DNA from: an uncultured Collinsella sp.
GTDB lineage: Bacteria; Actinomycetota; Coriobacteriia; Coriobacteriales; Coriobacteriaceae
NCBI GenBank assembly: GCA_900752215.1
Contig: CAADUO010000056.1
Location: 5,447-69,446 of the forward strand
Length of the DNA: 64,000 bases
Reading direction: 5' to 3'
The notes beneath the pieces were generated by a model, which was not told where the DNA came from, ran no database searches, and saw only the letters and a list, made by a program, of their open reading frames with translations. This document shows, one piece after another, positions 56,901-63,965 of this stretch (position 1 is the first letter of the stretch; the number at the start of each line of letters is the position of its first letter). A program made the position numbers and the translations under genes.

Positions 56901-59900
56901 AGGAATTGCCCACAGCGTTGCCGCTCGCATCGAACACATGCGCCTCGTAGCCCTTCTGGGACTCCGGCAAGGTGAACTTAAACGTAAACGTCAGATCCTC
57001 GTTATTCGCATCCTTAGTGGGTGCAGTAAGACCAGTATCTGCCGTCACCGTCTTGGTCACCTGCAGAGGTGCCACGCGGCAATCGGTATACTGCACGGCC
57101 GTTGCCGTGGTAAAGAGATGATTGAGCTGGAGTGTGCCCAGATCGGTGCCATTGGTGGCATCATCGTCTTGATAAAGAGCCATGCGGTTTACGCCCGTAT
57201 CGGCAAAGATCGTCGCCACCTGACCGTCGCGATCGCCACCATCCTCGACATAACGCAGAACGGTCTTGGCGCCCTGCGTCGCCTTGTCGTAGCGCATGTG
57301 CATCAAGTCGTCCGCCAGAGAAGGCGTCACGCCCTTGGCAGTGCTCGTCTGGCCCCACGTCAGGTTACCCTTGACATCTGCACCAGTCGCGCTCTGCAGC
57401 TTGCCCTTGATGTGCGTCAGCGTATTATCGATCGAGTCGGGAGAGCCAAACTGCGCCAACGAGGCAATCAGCGAACCCGGGCCGCTCATGCTACGCACGC
57501 CGTCGTTCTCCTCACCGGCGTCCACGTATACGCCCGAATCATCCACGATTACCTTGGTGATAGTGTTGTTAATCTCATAACCCTCTGGGCTTACAGACTC
57601 ACGCAGGTAGTACGTACCCTTGATAAGGGGTGCATGCTTTGTCGAATCGAGCGGGAAGCATGCAGCACCCTCAATGTCATACGGATAGGTCATGCCGTTT
57701 GCCTTCACGGTGTCATACGGCTCGGCACCCGATTTAATGGCATACGTGCTGGGACTGTCGCCGGTAACGTCCTTGGCCTGGTACAGCTCAAACGTTGCAC
57801 CGTTCACGGGCTTGCCCAGGTCGTCAACCTTCTGCACAAACAGGCGGTTCTGAACGTTGGTGAGGTGGATCACCGTAGAGAACTGCCTGTTTATCGTTTG
57901 ATATTGGACCATAGAGGTGTTGTCGATGGTTGCCTCCGCCAGAGACGATGCCGTGGTGTGATACACCGCCACGGTATATTCGGACTGGGACTTGTCCGTC
58001 ATCATGGCGGCGTACTTCTCGATATCGCCGGGCAGCGACCTGACCGTTACCTCGTAGTCGCCCTTGGTGTTGACGCCAAAGACGCTCGTATCTGCCGATT
58101 TGGCAGCCTCGACCGCGCCGGCAATGCCATGCGCAGGGCATAACTTGTAGCCCTCGAGCGGGTTGCCCGTGACCGCCGTCCAGGCGTCTTCTTTTGCCTG
58201 GTCCAAGTTCTCATTGGTGCGTTTGAGCACGACGGCAAAGGTCGTACCCGAGCTAATGGGGTTGTCCTTGTTGTCTTTTATGTCTTTGGACAGGGAGATG
58301 GTCTCCTTGGCAGCCAGATAGCCACCGTTCAGCCACATGCGGCTGCCTGTCCATTGCGTTGTGCCGTCGGCCATGGTGACCGTCGTTTGCGGTGCAACCA
58401 CCACGCCACCCGAGCCACTCGCCGCAGCCTGCTTGTACTGCAGGTGCAGCTCGCCTGGCGTTGCGGTGGTCGACGAGGTCAGGCTCGAGCGGTACCCCTC
58501 GGGCAGGCCTGTCTCTTTGAGTACAAAGTAGTCGTGCCCGTCGGCATGCTGGTTATCAAATGAAAGGACGGAGCCGTCCGACTTCAGAAGCACCAGCTGG
58601 CCCTTATCGTCCGTCGTGCCCTGAGCGATGGGATCGCCCTGCGTCTTCCAGTTGGCATCCGACTGATACAGCGCAAACTTGGCGCCCTGGACTGCCTCAC
58701 CGTTCTGATTGACCTTCTCGACCTCGGACGATGGCAGCGTGGTGAGGTTGAACTTAAGTTTCATGTTCGATGCGCCCGCGCCGCGCTCCAGATAGAAGAA
58801 GCTCAGCTTGTGCTTGGTGCTAGAATTGAATGTATCACCGGAGAAGTTGGTGGTGTCCGCGCCGGCGGCGTCGAAACTCGCCTTGATAGTGGTTTTTTCG
58901 ATTTCCCTCTCGGTTCCATTCGCGCCATCAATATGACCGACTTTCACTTCGCCGGTAGCAAAGTTAATATCAAGCGTTGCCTTCTCGTGGATGCCGCCCA
59001 GATCGCCCACGAGCACGCCATCGATATACACCCAGACGTCATCGTCGCCCGAGAACTCAAAGATCATGTCCTCGTTCTTGTTGGTCTTGCCGTTTGCGGG
59101 CTGGACAAACTCCGTGGTCATGGACATGCCAAAGTGATGGTTGAGCTTATCGTTCTTTCCGTCCTTTATTCCTATAGGGGAGAGGTTTTTACCCGACTCG
59201 GTAAAAACCTTTTTAGCCGAGTCAAAGGGAAAGAACTGACCCCGATTCTCTTCTGACACGCTCTCCTTATATACGCCCGCCTTATCGTAGACGTCAAAGG
59301 AGTTCGTCGTGGAGTTATACACGGCATAGTTGCCTTCTTTGGAGCCGTAGGAGTCGTAAACGTAATAGCCATCCTTGAGCTGGAAGAGGCCCTGCACGTT
59401 GTTGTAAACGGCCTTACCGTTCTGCTTTTTATTTGCCTGGCTGTCATTGTTAAAGAGGTAATCGAGCGACTCATCGTTGTAGTTAACGCCCTGGTAGGTG
59501 CCATTTTTGATCTCCGGATAGCCCTTTACCAGCGTGTTCTTCACAAATGGAAGGCGTCCAAAGCCACCGGTGGTACTCTTGCCCGTCCATTTGTTAATGC
59601 CCGTACCGGCACCACCATTGAATTTGAGCTGGTGGTCTTTATTTATGCCGGTGTTGTTATTGCTGTTGTCGTTGTTTATGTTGGCAGAATTGTCGTTATC
59701 GCCATTCACGACCCAGTAGTCAAACAGGTTGACCGTGGTGCCGGTAGGGTTTACCGTCTTCACGATATGGTTGCTGAAGGGAACCGTCTGCTCGGCCAAC
59801 GCACTCGTTGCACCAAACAAGAGCGCACACGCCGCCAGCGGGACGGTCAAAACCTTTAGAGCACGCTTGGCTGTATTGGTTTTTGTGCCCAAAGGCTTCA

Positions 59901-59934
59901 GCATTTCTCGAGCTTTCGCATATACGCGATTCAT
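47983..59934 (-). CDS. giant pilin-repeat adhesin, 3983 residues, with fibro-slime domain and MPDTG sorting signal
   Basis: Signal peptide (about 1-47, ends ATSALAEQ). Next a fibro-slime/PA14-like domain to about 400 (DDDVWVYIDG at about 298-307, FFYLERGAGASN). Then SpaA/Cna-B-like domains, and about 17 FctA (Spy0128-like pilin isopeptide) repeats, each ending in an FTNxY-type motif (FTNNYS, FTNRYD, FTNIYS, FTNAYH, FVNRYT, and so on). Two DUF11-like repeats break the series at about 2405-2625 (VTDELPTGVVFE, ITDAVPAGTEFVE). The C-terminus is a Gly/Ser-rich stretch, MPDTGD, a hydrophobic helix and YRRRR. The ATG at 59932-59934 follows GGGAGG. Probably a wall-anchored fibre used for attachment. 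No sortase is nearby. Confidence 0.9.
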   Translation of the reverse strand: MNRVYAKAREMLKPLGTKTNTAKRALKVLTVPLAACALLFGATSALAEQTVPFSNHIVKTVNPTGTTVNLFDYWVVNGDNDNSANINNDNSNNNTGINKDHQLKFNGGAGTGINKWTGKSTTGGFGRLPFVKNTLVKGYPEIKNGTYQGVNYNDESLDYLFNNDSQANKKQNGKAVYNNVQGLFQLKDGYYVYDSYGSKEGNYAVYNSTTNSFDVYDKAGVYKESVSEENRGQFFPFDSAKKVFTESGKNLSPIGIKDGKNDKLNHHFGMSMTTEFVQPANGKTNKNEDMIFEFSGDDDVWVYIDGVLVGDLGGIHEKATLDINFATGEVKVGHIDGANGTEREIEKTTIKASFDAAGADTTNFSGDTFNSSTKHKLSFFYLERGAGASNMKLKFNLTTLPSSEVEKVNQNGEAVQGAKFALYQSDANWKTQGDPIAQGTTDDKGQLVLLKSDGSVLSFDNQHADGHDYFVLKETGLPEGYRSSLTSSTTATPGELHLQYKQAAASGSGGVVVAPQTTVTMADGTTQWTGSRMWLNGGYLAAKETISLSKDIKDNKDNPISSGTTFAVVLKRTNENLDQAKEDAWTAVTGNPLEGYKLCPAHGIAGAVEAAKSADTSVFGVNTKGDYEVTVRSLPGDIEKYAAMMTDKSQSEYTVAVYHTTASSLAEATIDNTSMVQYQTINRQFSTVIHLTNVQNRLFVQKVDDLGKPVNGATFELYQAKDVTGDSPSTYAIKSGAEPYDTVKANGMTYPYDIEGAACFPLDSTKHAPLIKGTYYLRESVSPEGYEINNTITKVIVDDSGVYVDAGEENDGVRSMSGPGSLIASLAQFGSPDSIDNTLTHIKGKLQSATGADVKGNLTWGQTSTAKGVTPSLADDLMHMRYDKATQGAKTVLRYVEDGGDRDGQVATIFADTGVNRMALYQDDDATNGTDLGTLQLNHLFTTATAVQYTDCRVAPLQVTKTVTADTGLTAPTKDANNEDLTFTFKFTLPESQKGYEAHVFDASGNAVGNSFKLRNGDTHSIKAGETIRVYGLKKGASYSVSELTTKREASNGDVLASIVNTVTGSAEESVLPAGFSLVSRKVGGKEQSGTGNTIEGKIVALAGGQISADNTLEFTNNYSAKPVTLDAQNKLGAKKVLEGRNWANGDTFTAQLTAEDGVPMPGGAKSKVSTVVFTTDAHEKATFGDITYYKPGTYTYTIREVIPGSDARAGGISYSAAVYTATVVVEDNHAGALVVTSVTMMQLRDDAGTEKNVEVAGKTATFTNRYDEHEANITIQAKKILTDNAGTFPLAQNAFSFALEGMGGYADDSAVFNPDTVDKSMTAPMPQGAEGNTVTVGNVDGTVRWPEISYTANKDAGRAYVYRLVENPGSVTGMTYDGSVYYAVVRNAEKGAGIQTSVEYYKSAKNGSVEKLGNNATPSFTNIYSAEPTSATLQGQKTLSGRDWNQGESYTFNLTAATDDDSATSLGKTTKQAVADGAVVINTNQAVASAPESGRVASFSLGTEAAPTVTFNRAGTFSFNITENAAQDGPAGMSMDKHTARATVVVTDLDKSGNHTGELRVSSVTYANTGASDADKVVTDKAAFTNAYHASGTFGGVTVSKALEGRASTAGQFTFAVTGLWYNGVQTSVDGSEASLSNKVAGAGVSGAVVSASGKERIFARELTEQDLGHTFAYRIRENQPAAAGYTYDTDYTGDAIVLVKVLAHKDDPAKLYAVTTVLKGAGVTELLGDTNDASALTDEKIAELKQDPNTYVQQYDTSEAGTTTPTVSFVNRYTASLDYGAAGGLQIKKTLTYPKDATVFGSPKSTFYYTVKPADKASANKLGIPESGKVYETANVEADTPKTVSLVPTGGLTFTQNDAGKTFTYTVSEIKEKATGYTYDETIHTVRIVVADNGDGTLRVTTSVSKQVDGKDELEGQWIYPSDATSTGVATVKFKNTYTVAEAATYTPSVTKVVVGANAPDKFTFTMAAADDATRAAVDSKLITGSSMSADNGYVEKKQTKEGLKDGEHYQVNFSKLTFNKPGTYTFAINEQVPNVLGEWKYDTHTYTLTVTVTDEGGKLVARDDGTTGSEGFIFTNSYQTSTSYELQGGLEIVKTLNGHDLHAGMFGFTVTGEDTASTEKLKALLRQEDGKLTVTNDEPQADGTSHTGILGGLTFATGDVGKTFTYKVVENNGKQGGYTYDSSYWTAEIAVKNRDNGSLYTETTVKHFDANNVEDTDDAKTYSSKDGIAKAKMFFTNSYIAKGTFEGLAAEKVMDSGDKIEAGQYTFDLYAEKADGSLEKKGEGKTQASESGIATVDFGKVNFKLGDATSGTHEQTIDLAAAVNHGVATKRHNADHTTTYSFNLVAKERLANLPAGVRPVDTSATCRVLLEVTDNNDGTLTPKVTYRDGTENGKIVFHNTRDKVKTIGTVAKPDADIDGQLLSVGDSYVYTINWANTEADAAGNLVSANVTVTDELPTGVVFEAFEGEFADKGAASGQLLTWDLGKQPAGSHGSVRVRVKITEDAVKDAQGAVGTVENKATVTVDNKSYTGTTTNYVPKKSESDAQDSNESGVALGDELTYTIGYKNTEGASATVTITDAVPAGTEFVEFAGDHKDAGSKDNDGNLTWTLKDVPAGKEGTVQFKVRVTEDAFKSGGASGDISNQASVTVGNNPAVKTNTTTDQVSDGRLTLSKTVTAAEGITAPNKAFTFKVLLYQADGTTPLAGTFAFAGRPGGTNGTYVSGQIKSGDTIALKAGGSVTVTLPTGTHYEVQELDSKGELMTSEDGFAVADKANPQKGTVGQATQAGFTNVYSVESTKVENAFKVQKKISGRNWTKADTFTMTLTAQGEAPMPKGAKEGVSTIELHKDAQVGNFGTIEYTKPGTYTYVITEQSGDETALTFSKATYRATVTVTDDGAGKLSAKTKIAQLTDDAGDAVERTVEAAVFTNTAKTGSLTVKKTVVGGDSQREFGFTVTLTDGDGEPVSGTFGKGEHAVTFTDGKATFTLKDGEEKTIAGLPVGARYTVTEDGAEGYTTTVNGADGSKAEGAVAEDGATVAFTNTYGTATEGRDVSTAGLFTKTLEGRDWAEGDSFQFTLTGEGGAPMPEGSADGSKTVSVTAAAGTKAGDRVAFDFGSIRYTLNDIKDAGFAEVGGKRVRAKTFTYTVREVRPDDGSAIVGVSYDGHVATMTVTVTDDGSGNLTATTPAIAQASGGDFVNTYTTELDYSARAGVRLSKTLSGRAMEAGQFAFTVTADAETAAKLGLKTDKDAYAVAAADDGAADLIDLIGGAAESDVKFTDADAGKTYRFTVTETKLGGEGYANDTAPRTVTIAPGYDAATGKLTVTTTVAKDGVEVACSEVSTADDATATPTPVTVAFENSYEATGTLGGEGNAAINATKTLTGRAAAAGEFSFSVRDARGDVVATATNRASGDGEAAGLAFSPIAYTTDALERMVADGTATRAADGSWAIPYTVSEDTAALPAGVTATASSFDITVKATDNGKGGLDVAVVYPEGSDGKLSFVNGYGTNEATVDLAGTKTLAFSQADLGLTQADIADKYTFKIEPLDGAPAPVDASGKTVTEATNDAAGNVALGRVTFKQPSDLDDAEIDGDGLRTKTFAYRVSESGSVDGVVNDATATRTFTVRVVEDTNAGTLVAKVLPAEGTPEGKGAFEFTNTYGVNPTPSSVTDQIKVGKKLKGRDLAEGEFEFQLVEIAADGSESVAAAGRNAADGTVALGPVTYTAPGTHSYELREVAGTAGGVTYDRATYRVRTTVTDAGNGMLTVRHELADAEGNPTGDDSVTFTNGYEAAPVTLKLGTAKVLKGAELKAGQFSFELKSRDGKVMSTAKNAADGSVTFDALTFKQAGTYTFTVSEVDDGQAHVTYDKAVRKIVVTVSDEAADGTKTGYLSARVSYEGDANVPPVFTNSYAENPGTPENPGTPGGGSDGGSDNGSGSGSSGDGSKGGMPDTGDRSLPVEALGAMAGIGALAVAGGAVLYRRRR

Positions 59935-60162
59935 GAAGGACCTCCCCAATCCATGAGGACGGCAAGCAGCGGCTCATTATATATGTGTCGTCGTCCCCAT
60001 CGATGCAAATATACGCCCCCCCGCGCAGAAACGCAAGGCAGGACATCGCTATATACTTAAAATTGTAGCAATTTAAACGACCCACCATTCCGCGTCAGGT
60101 TGCCACTCGGTCGTCAAATCGAACCATTCGCGCCATCAAAGGGGTTCGGCGGGATTAGCTAA

Positions 60163-60231
60163 TTTGGGACGGGGCTTTTTGACTACTTGGGCAATCAGAT
60201 CTGCAAGTAGTCAAAATAGCCCCGTCCCAAA
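60163..60231. repeat. TTTGGGACGGG palindrome
   Basis: Arms TTTGGGACGGGGCTTTTTG and CAAAATAGCCCCGTCCCAAA, extended by CTACTTG/CAAGTAG, around a 14-base loop. A half-copy is at 14861. It lies in the 611-bp gap between the adhesin and the TadA-glycerate kinase gene. Confidence 0.8.
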
Positions 60232-60249
60232 AAGACTGGTCTGACTCCG

Positions 60250-60411
60250 TGCCATGAAAAGGGCCCATCTACTACGTTTAGGTCGCAGGGGTCAACCATA
60301 GCCGGCTTTTTCGAAAATCGGTAAGCTTTCTACCTGCGGTTTTGTTTTTGTAAATTCCGGGATGGTCGAGGGTGGCCGGTTTAACGTAGTAGATGGCCAC
60401 GTTTCGTGGCA
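60250..60411. repeat. MITE-like palindromic element, copy 2 (inverted)
   Basis: 162 bp in opposite orientation to 19482-19645. Ends TGCCATGA / TCGTGGCA, inner arms CCATCTACTACGTTTA / TAACGTAGTAGATGG, and the same interior blocks (CCGCAGGTAG on the minus strand, CCGATTTTCG). It abuts the TTTGGGACGGG palindrome. Confidence 0.7.
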
Positions 60412-60462
60412 AACGGTCCGACCCAAGACCCAAGGCAGCCAACCTCGAATGGCCATTCTCGA

Positions 60463-60529
60463 AGTTGCGGTGGAATACGGACTGAATTGGCACCTTAAAG
60501 GCAAAAACACTCCGTATTTCACCGCAACT
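60463..60529. repeat. GTTGCGGTG palindrome, copy 2
   Basis: The arms AGTTGCGGTGGAATACGG and CCGTATTTCACCGCAACT are the same as copy 1 at 26470; the loop differs. It lies 17 bp past the stop codon of the TadA-glycerate kinase gene and so may act as its transcript end. Confidence 0.8.
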
Positions 60530-60545
60530 TATAGGGAGATAGGCC

Positions 60546-62327
60546 TTAGAGGCGAGCGAGGTCATAGGCTTGGGCGGCTGCTTCGCCGGCACAGATGAGG
60601 TTGGCAGTGGCTTCCCGTGGTTCGAGCGCCTGGTCGAGGGGCATGGGCTTGCGGCAGATCGGGAGCACCAAGTCAATACCCTGCTCACACACCGCATCCA
60701 GGTTGTCAGCGCGACCGCCCACGACAGCGATCACCGGTTTGCCATATCGCTTCGCACGACGGGCCACACCCACCGGCGCCTTACCGGAGGCGGACTGCTC
60801 ATCCATATTGCCCTCGCCCGTTATGACCAGGTCGACATCGCGCACGCGCTCGTCAAACCCCACGAGATCGAGCACCGTCTCCACACCCGAGCGTAGCTCC
60901 GCGCCGAGCGCCAGCAACGCCGCGCCCAAGCCACCGGCAGCGCCCGCGCCGGGCACGCCGAGCACCGAGCCAAATGTCCGTGCGCCCTCGGATGTGCGCA
61001 ACAACCCCTGGGCCCGCGCCTCGAAAATCGCCGTATCGAGCAGGCGGCCGTAGCCGACCATCCAACCGTCGTACCCGTGAAGCGCCTCGGCATCATCCGC
61101 CGGCAGACCCTTCTGCCCACCGAACACCGCCAGCGCACCGCGGCGCCCCACGAGTGGGTTCTCGACATCAGAAAGCACCACGACACGCGCGCCGTTCAGC
61201 GCCCGAAGCGCTGGCGCCAAATCAACGCTCGCCACCCGCTCAAGGCCAGCAAGACCGGGGGCGACATCGCAGCCCTGATCATCGACCACATGCGCGCCCA
61301 GCGCCTGCAGCATGCCGGCGCCACCGTCGTTGGTGGCACTACCGCCCAGACCAATATAGAGTGTCCTTGCGCCCGTGCGAACTGCGCGAAGCATAAGCTC
61401 GCCCACGCCATAGGTCGAAGCCGCCAACGCCGCCGACTCCGTGCAAGGCGAATACCCAATGCCGGCCACCTCGGCCATCTCAATTACAGCCGACTCGTGC
61501 TCGCCGTCCACCAGCATCCGGGCAGACACGCGGTCGCCCAAGGGGCCTGCGACATCGCAGGTTGAGAGCTCGCCACCGCATGCGGCAACGGCATCGAGCG
61601 TCCCCTCACCGCCATCCGCCAGCGGCAATGTGCACACCTCGGCATCGGACCACACACGGCGCACGCCTTCGGCAACCGCCGCCTCCGCCTGCGCACTCGA
61701 AACGCTGCCCTTAAAGGAATCAATCGCCAACAGCACACGGCGGGGCCGGCGGCACGCGGCACCAAAATCGACCGCCTCAACGGCGATATCTTCGGCACAC
61801 GCGAGCGCCTCGGCATGAGCGGCATGCGCCTCAAGATCGGCCCCACAACCGCAGCCAGCGCCGCCCGCTCCGCGCATACCGCCAAAATAGCTACTCAGCA
61901 GCTCGCGGCATTCATCCGCCAGGACCCCAGCCGTCACGTTAAACCGATGATTCAGGCGCGAGTCGGCATTCAAATCGTATAGGGATCCCAACGCGCCCGC
62001 CTTGGCGTCGCTCGCGCCATACACGCAGCGCCCCACGCGCGCGTTAACCATAAGGCCTGCGCACATGCAGCAGGGTTCCAACGTCACATAGACCGTACAG
62101 TCGGAAAGGCGCCAGCGGCCGAGCGACCGAGCGGCAGCGCACAGGGCCGCGAACTCTGCATGAGCCGAAGGATCCTGATCGAGCTCGCGACGATTATGCG
62201 CCCGCGCGACAATCTCGCCGTCGCGCACCACTACGGCTCCGATGGGCACCTCGCCCACCGCCGCGGCGGCTCGCGCCTCGGCCAGCGCCTCGCGCATGAA
62301 CTTCTCGTCGATTTCGGTGATCGTCAT
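60546..62327 (-). CDS. fusion of tRNA adenosine deaminase (TadA) and glycerate kinase
   Basis: 593 residues in one open frame. Residues about 1-150 are TadA: SAHAEFAAL (zinc His and catalytic Glu) and EPCCMCAGLMVNARV (zinc cysteines), the enzyme that makes inosine at the wobble base of tRNA-Arg. After a Gly/Cys/Ala-rich linker (about 150-197), residues about 198-593 are a GlxK-type glycerate kinase: RRVLLAIDSFKGS, LPLADGGEGT, GLGGSATNDGGAGML, VLSDVENPL and ITGEGNMDEQS. I see no stop codon or restart signal between the parts. The ATG at 62325-62327 follows AAGGCGAACG. These two activities have no known link, so the fusion is unusual. Confidence 0.85.
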   Translation of the reverse strand: MTITEIDEKFMREALAEARAAAAVGEVPIGAVVVRDGEIVARAHNRRELDQDPSAHAEFAALCAAARSLGRWRLSDCTVYVTLEPCCMCAGLMVNARVGRCVYGASDAKAGALGSLYDLNADSRLNHRFNVTAGVLADECRELLSSYFGGMRGAGGAGCGCGADLEAHAAHAEALACAEDIAVEAVDFGAACRRPRRVLLAIDSFKGSVSSAQAEAAVAEGVRRVWSDAEVCTLPLADGGEGTLDAVAACGGELSTCDVAGPLGDRVSARMLVDGEHESAVIEMAEVAGIGYSPCTESAALAASTYGVGELMLRAVRTGARTLYIGLGGSATNDGGAGMLQALGAHVVDDQGCDVAPGLAGLERVASVDLAPALRALNGARVVVLSDVENPLVGRRGALAVFGGQKGLPADDAEALHGYDGWMVGYGRLLDTAIFEARAQGLLRTSEGARTFGSVLGVPGAGAAGGLGAALLALGAELRSGVETVLDLVGFDERVRDVDLVITGEGNMDEQSASGKAPVGVARRAKRYGKPVIAVVGGRADNLDAVCEQGIDLVLPICRKPMPLDQALEPREATANLICAGEAAAQAYDLARL

Positions 62328-62378
62328 CGTTCGCCTTCCCTGTTGCAAATTCAAAACGATGCTATCATTACGACTCAC

Positions 62379-62468
62379 GGAGAGATGGCAGAGCGGTTGA
62401 ATGCGGCGGTCTTGAAAACCGTTGAGCGCGAGAGCGTTCCGGGGGTTCGAATCCCCCTCTCTCCGCCA
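62379..62468 (+). tRNA. tRNA-Ser (anticodon UGA)
   Basis: 90 nt with encoded CCA. Acceptor GGAGAGA/TCTCTCC, anticodon loop CTTGAAA with TGA at 62413-62415, a long class II variable arm (GTTGAGCGCGAGAGCGTTCC), and GGGGGTTCGAATCCCCC as the T arm. A TATCAT -10-like box lies at 62363-62368. Confidence 0.97.
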
Positions 62469-62471
62469 CTT

Positions 62472-63068
62472 CTAGTGATGCACCGGCGTCATGGTTCGCT
62501 CGAACAGCGCATCGACCACGTCGGCTATCTCAGGTCGACGCTCAAGATCGTGGCCCGATTCCCACCATATCGTGAAAAGTCGAATAATACCGCCGGCGAC
62601 AAACTCAGACGTCGTCTCAAGTGACACGGGGGCCAGGGCATCCTCGGCAAGCACGTTCATCACACGCTCGCGAATGGAGCGGGCAATGCGGTCGCAAATG
62701 ACGTTGGTCAACATGCCCGACATGCTGCTTGCCAAAATGTTATCCATGAGCTGCTCGTGCGCCAGAATCAAATCCATGGCATCGTCCAAAATCGCGTGCC
62801 GAAGCGCGCGCACGTCCTCGGCAGATACCGCGCCGGCCTCATCGGGCTGTTTTTGCGGCAAGCCCGACATGAGCTCATCGATATAAAAGGCAAAGTAATC
62901 GTTCTTGTCGCGAAAGTGCTTGTAGAACGTCGTGCGGCGAATCATGGCGCGGTCGCACAGCATGGCAACCGTCAGGTCCTCAAAACGATGCTCCTCGAGA
63001 AGCTCGGTGAAGGCATCGAACAGGGCGCGGTAGGTTTTCTTAATGCGAAGGTCCACTGGTATCGCCAT
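62472..63068 (-). CDS. TetR/AcrR-family transcriptional regulator
   Basis: 198 residues. The N-terminal helix-turn-helix is complete: IKKTYRALFDAFTELLEEHRF, LTVAMLCDRAMIRRTTFYKHF. The C-terminal helical region (about 70-190) is of the TetR_C_8 type found in DhaS-like proteins. The open frame extends 87 codons upstream without support; the ATG at 63066-63068 has GAGG immediately ahead, an imperfect site, and a GTG five codons later is possible. The target genes are not obvious: the neighbours are lemA (divergent) and tRNA-Ser. Confidence 0.83.
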   Translation of the reverse strand: MAIPVDLRIKKTYRALFDAFTELLEEHRFEDLTVAMLCDRAMIRRTTFYKHFRDKNDYFAFYIDELMSGLPQKQPDEAGAVSAEDVRALRHAILDDAMDLILAHEQLMDNILASSMSGMLTNVICDRIARSIRERVMNVLAEDALAPVSLETTSEFVAGGIIRLFTIWWESGHDLERRPEIADVVDALFERTMTPVHH

Positions 63069-63267
63069 CCTCAGGGCAAAGACAACACTCGTCAATCTGT
63101 CGCATATCTTACACCTGTACCTCGCGCGCTTTGCCCCGGTACCGACCCCGCCGAAAACATAACGCTTGCCGGAAAGTTCGGCACGGCAAAACGTTGCGGG
63201 TATACTAGTAGCGTTATACCAACGGCAGCTGGCGCATGCCGCCGCGGCCATTCGAAACGGAGACATC

Positions 63268-63819
63268 ATGATTACCGTCATCATCGGCATCGTTGTTGTC
63301 ATTGTGATTGTCTGCGCCATCGCCGGCATCTACAACAACATGGTCACCAAGCGTAACCGCATCGATAACGCCTGGCAGAACATCGATACGCAGCTGCAGC
63401 GCCGCAACGACCTGATCCCCAACCTGGTCGAGACCGTCAAGGGCTACGCCAAGCACGAGCAGGAGACGCTCTCCGCCGTGATCAGCGCGCGTAACACCGC
63501 CGTCAAGGCCACCACGCCCGAGGCCAAGATGGAAGCCGACAACGTGCTGACCGGTGCGCTGCGCCAGCTCTTCGCTGTAGCCGAGGCCTATCCCGATCTT
63601 AAGGCAAACACCAACTTTACGCAGCTGCAGGCATCGCTCGAGGATACCGAGAACAAGATTAGCTATGCACGCCAGAGCTACAACGATTGCGTGCTCAGCT
63701 ACAATAACGCTATCCAGACGTTCCCGGCTGTCATCTTTGCCGGCATCTTCCAGTTTAAGGAGCGCCAGGGCTTCGAGGCCGGCGAAGCAGCCCGTCAGGC
63801 CCCGACCGTCAAGTTCTAG
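63268..63819 (+). CDS. LemA family protein
   Basis: 183 residues. One N-terminal membrane helix (about 2-20, IGIVVVIVIVCAIAGIY) followed by the LemA helical domain with RNRIDNAWQNIDTQLQRRNDLIPNLVE, ISARNTAV and a C-terminal FQFKERQGFE. The family is membrane-anchored and its function is unclear; some genomes have it linked to membrane stress. The ATG at 63268 has GGAG five bases ahead. A TATACT -10 box lies at 63201-63206. Confidence 0.93.
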   Translation: MITVIIGIVVVIVIVCAIAGIYNNMVTKRNRIDNAWQNIDTQLQRRNDLIPNLVETVKGYAKHEQETLSAVISARNTAVKATTPEAKMEADNVLTGALRQLFAVAEAYPDLKANTNFTQLQASLEDTENKISYARQSYNDCVLSYNNAIQTFPAVIFAGIFQFKERQGFEAGEAARQAPTVKF

Positions 63820-63855
63820 TAGTTTGACAGCGCATCCTTAATCGGCCAAATGCAT

Positions 63856-63900
63856 AAACCGCCCCGTCGAATGCATACTTCGACGGGGCGGTTTCCTTTT
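63856..63900 (+). terminator. terminator after lemA
   Basis: AAACCGCCCCGTCGA ... TCGACGGGGCGGTTT followed by CCTTTTT. Confidence 0.9.
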
Positions 63901-63933
63901 TCGGCTTATAGGACAAAATGTGTGTCCACGTTG

Positions 63934-63965
63934 GGGGCATCGGCGCAGGTCGATGCCCCTTTTTC
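63934..63965 (+). terminator. second stem-loop with T-run near the window end
   Basis: GGGGCATCG-GCGCAGGT-CGATGCCCC followed by TTTTTC. No gene lies between it and the lemA terminator, so it may belong to another transcript or be a tandem terminator. Confidence 0.7.
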
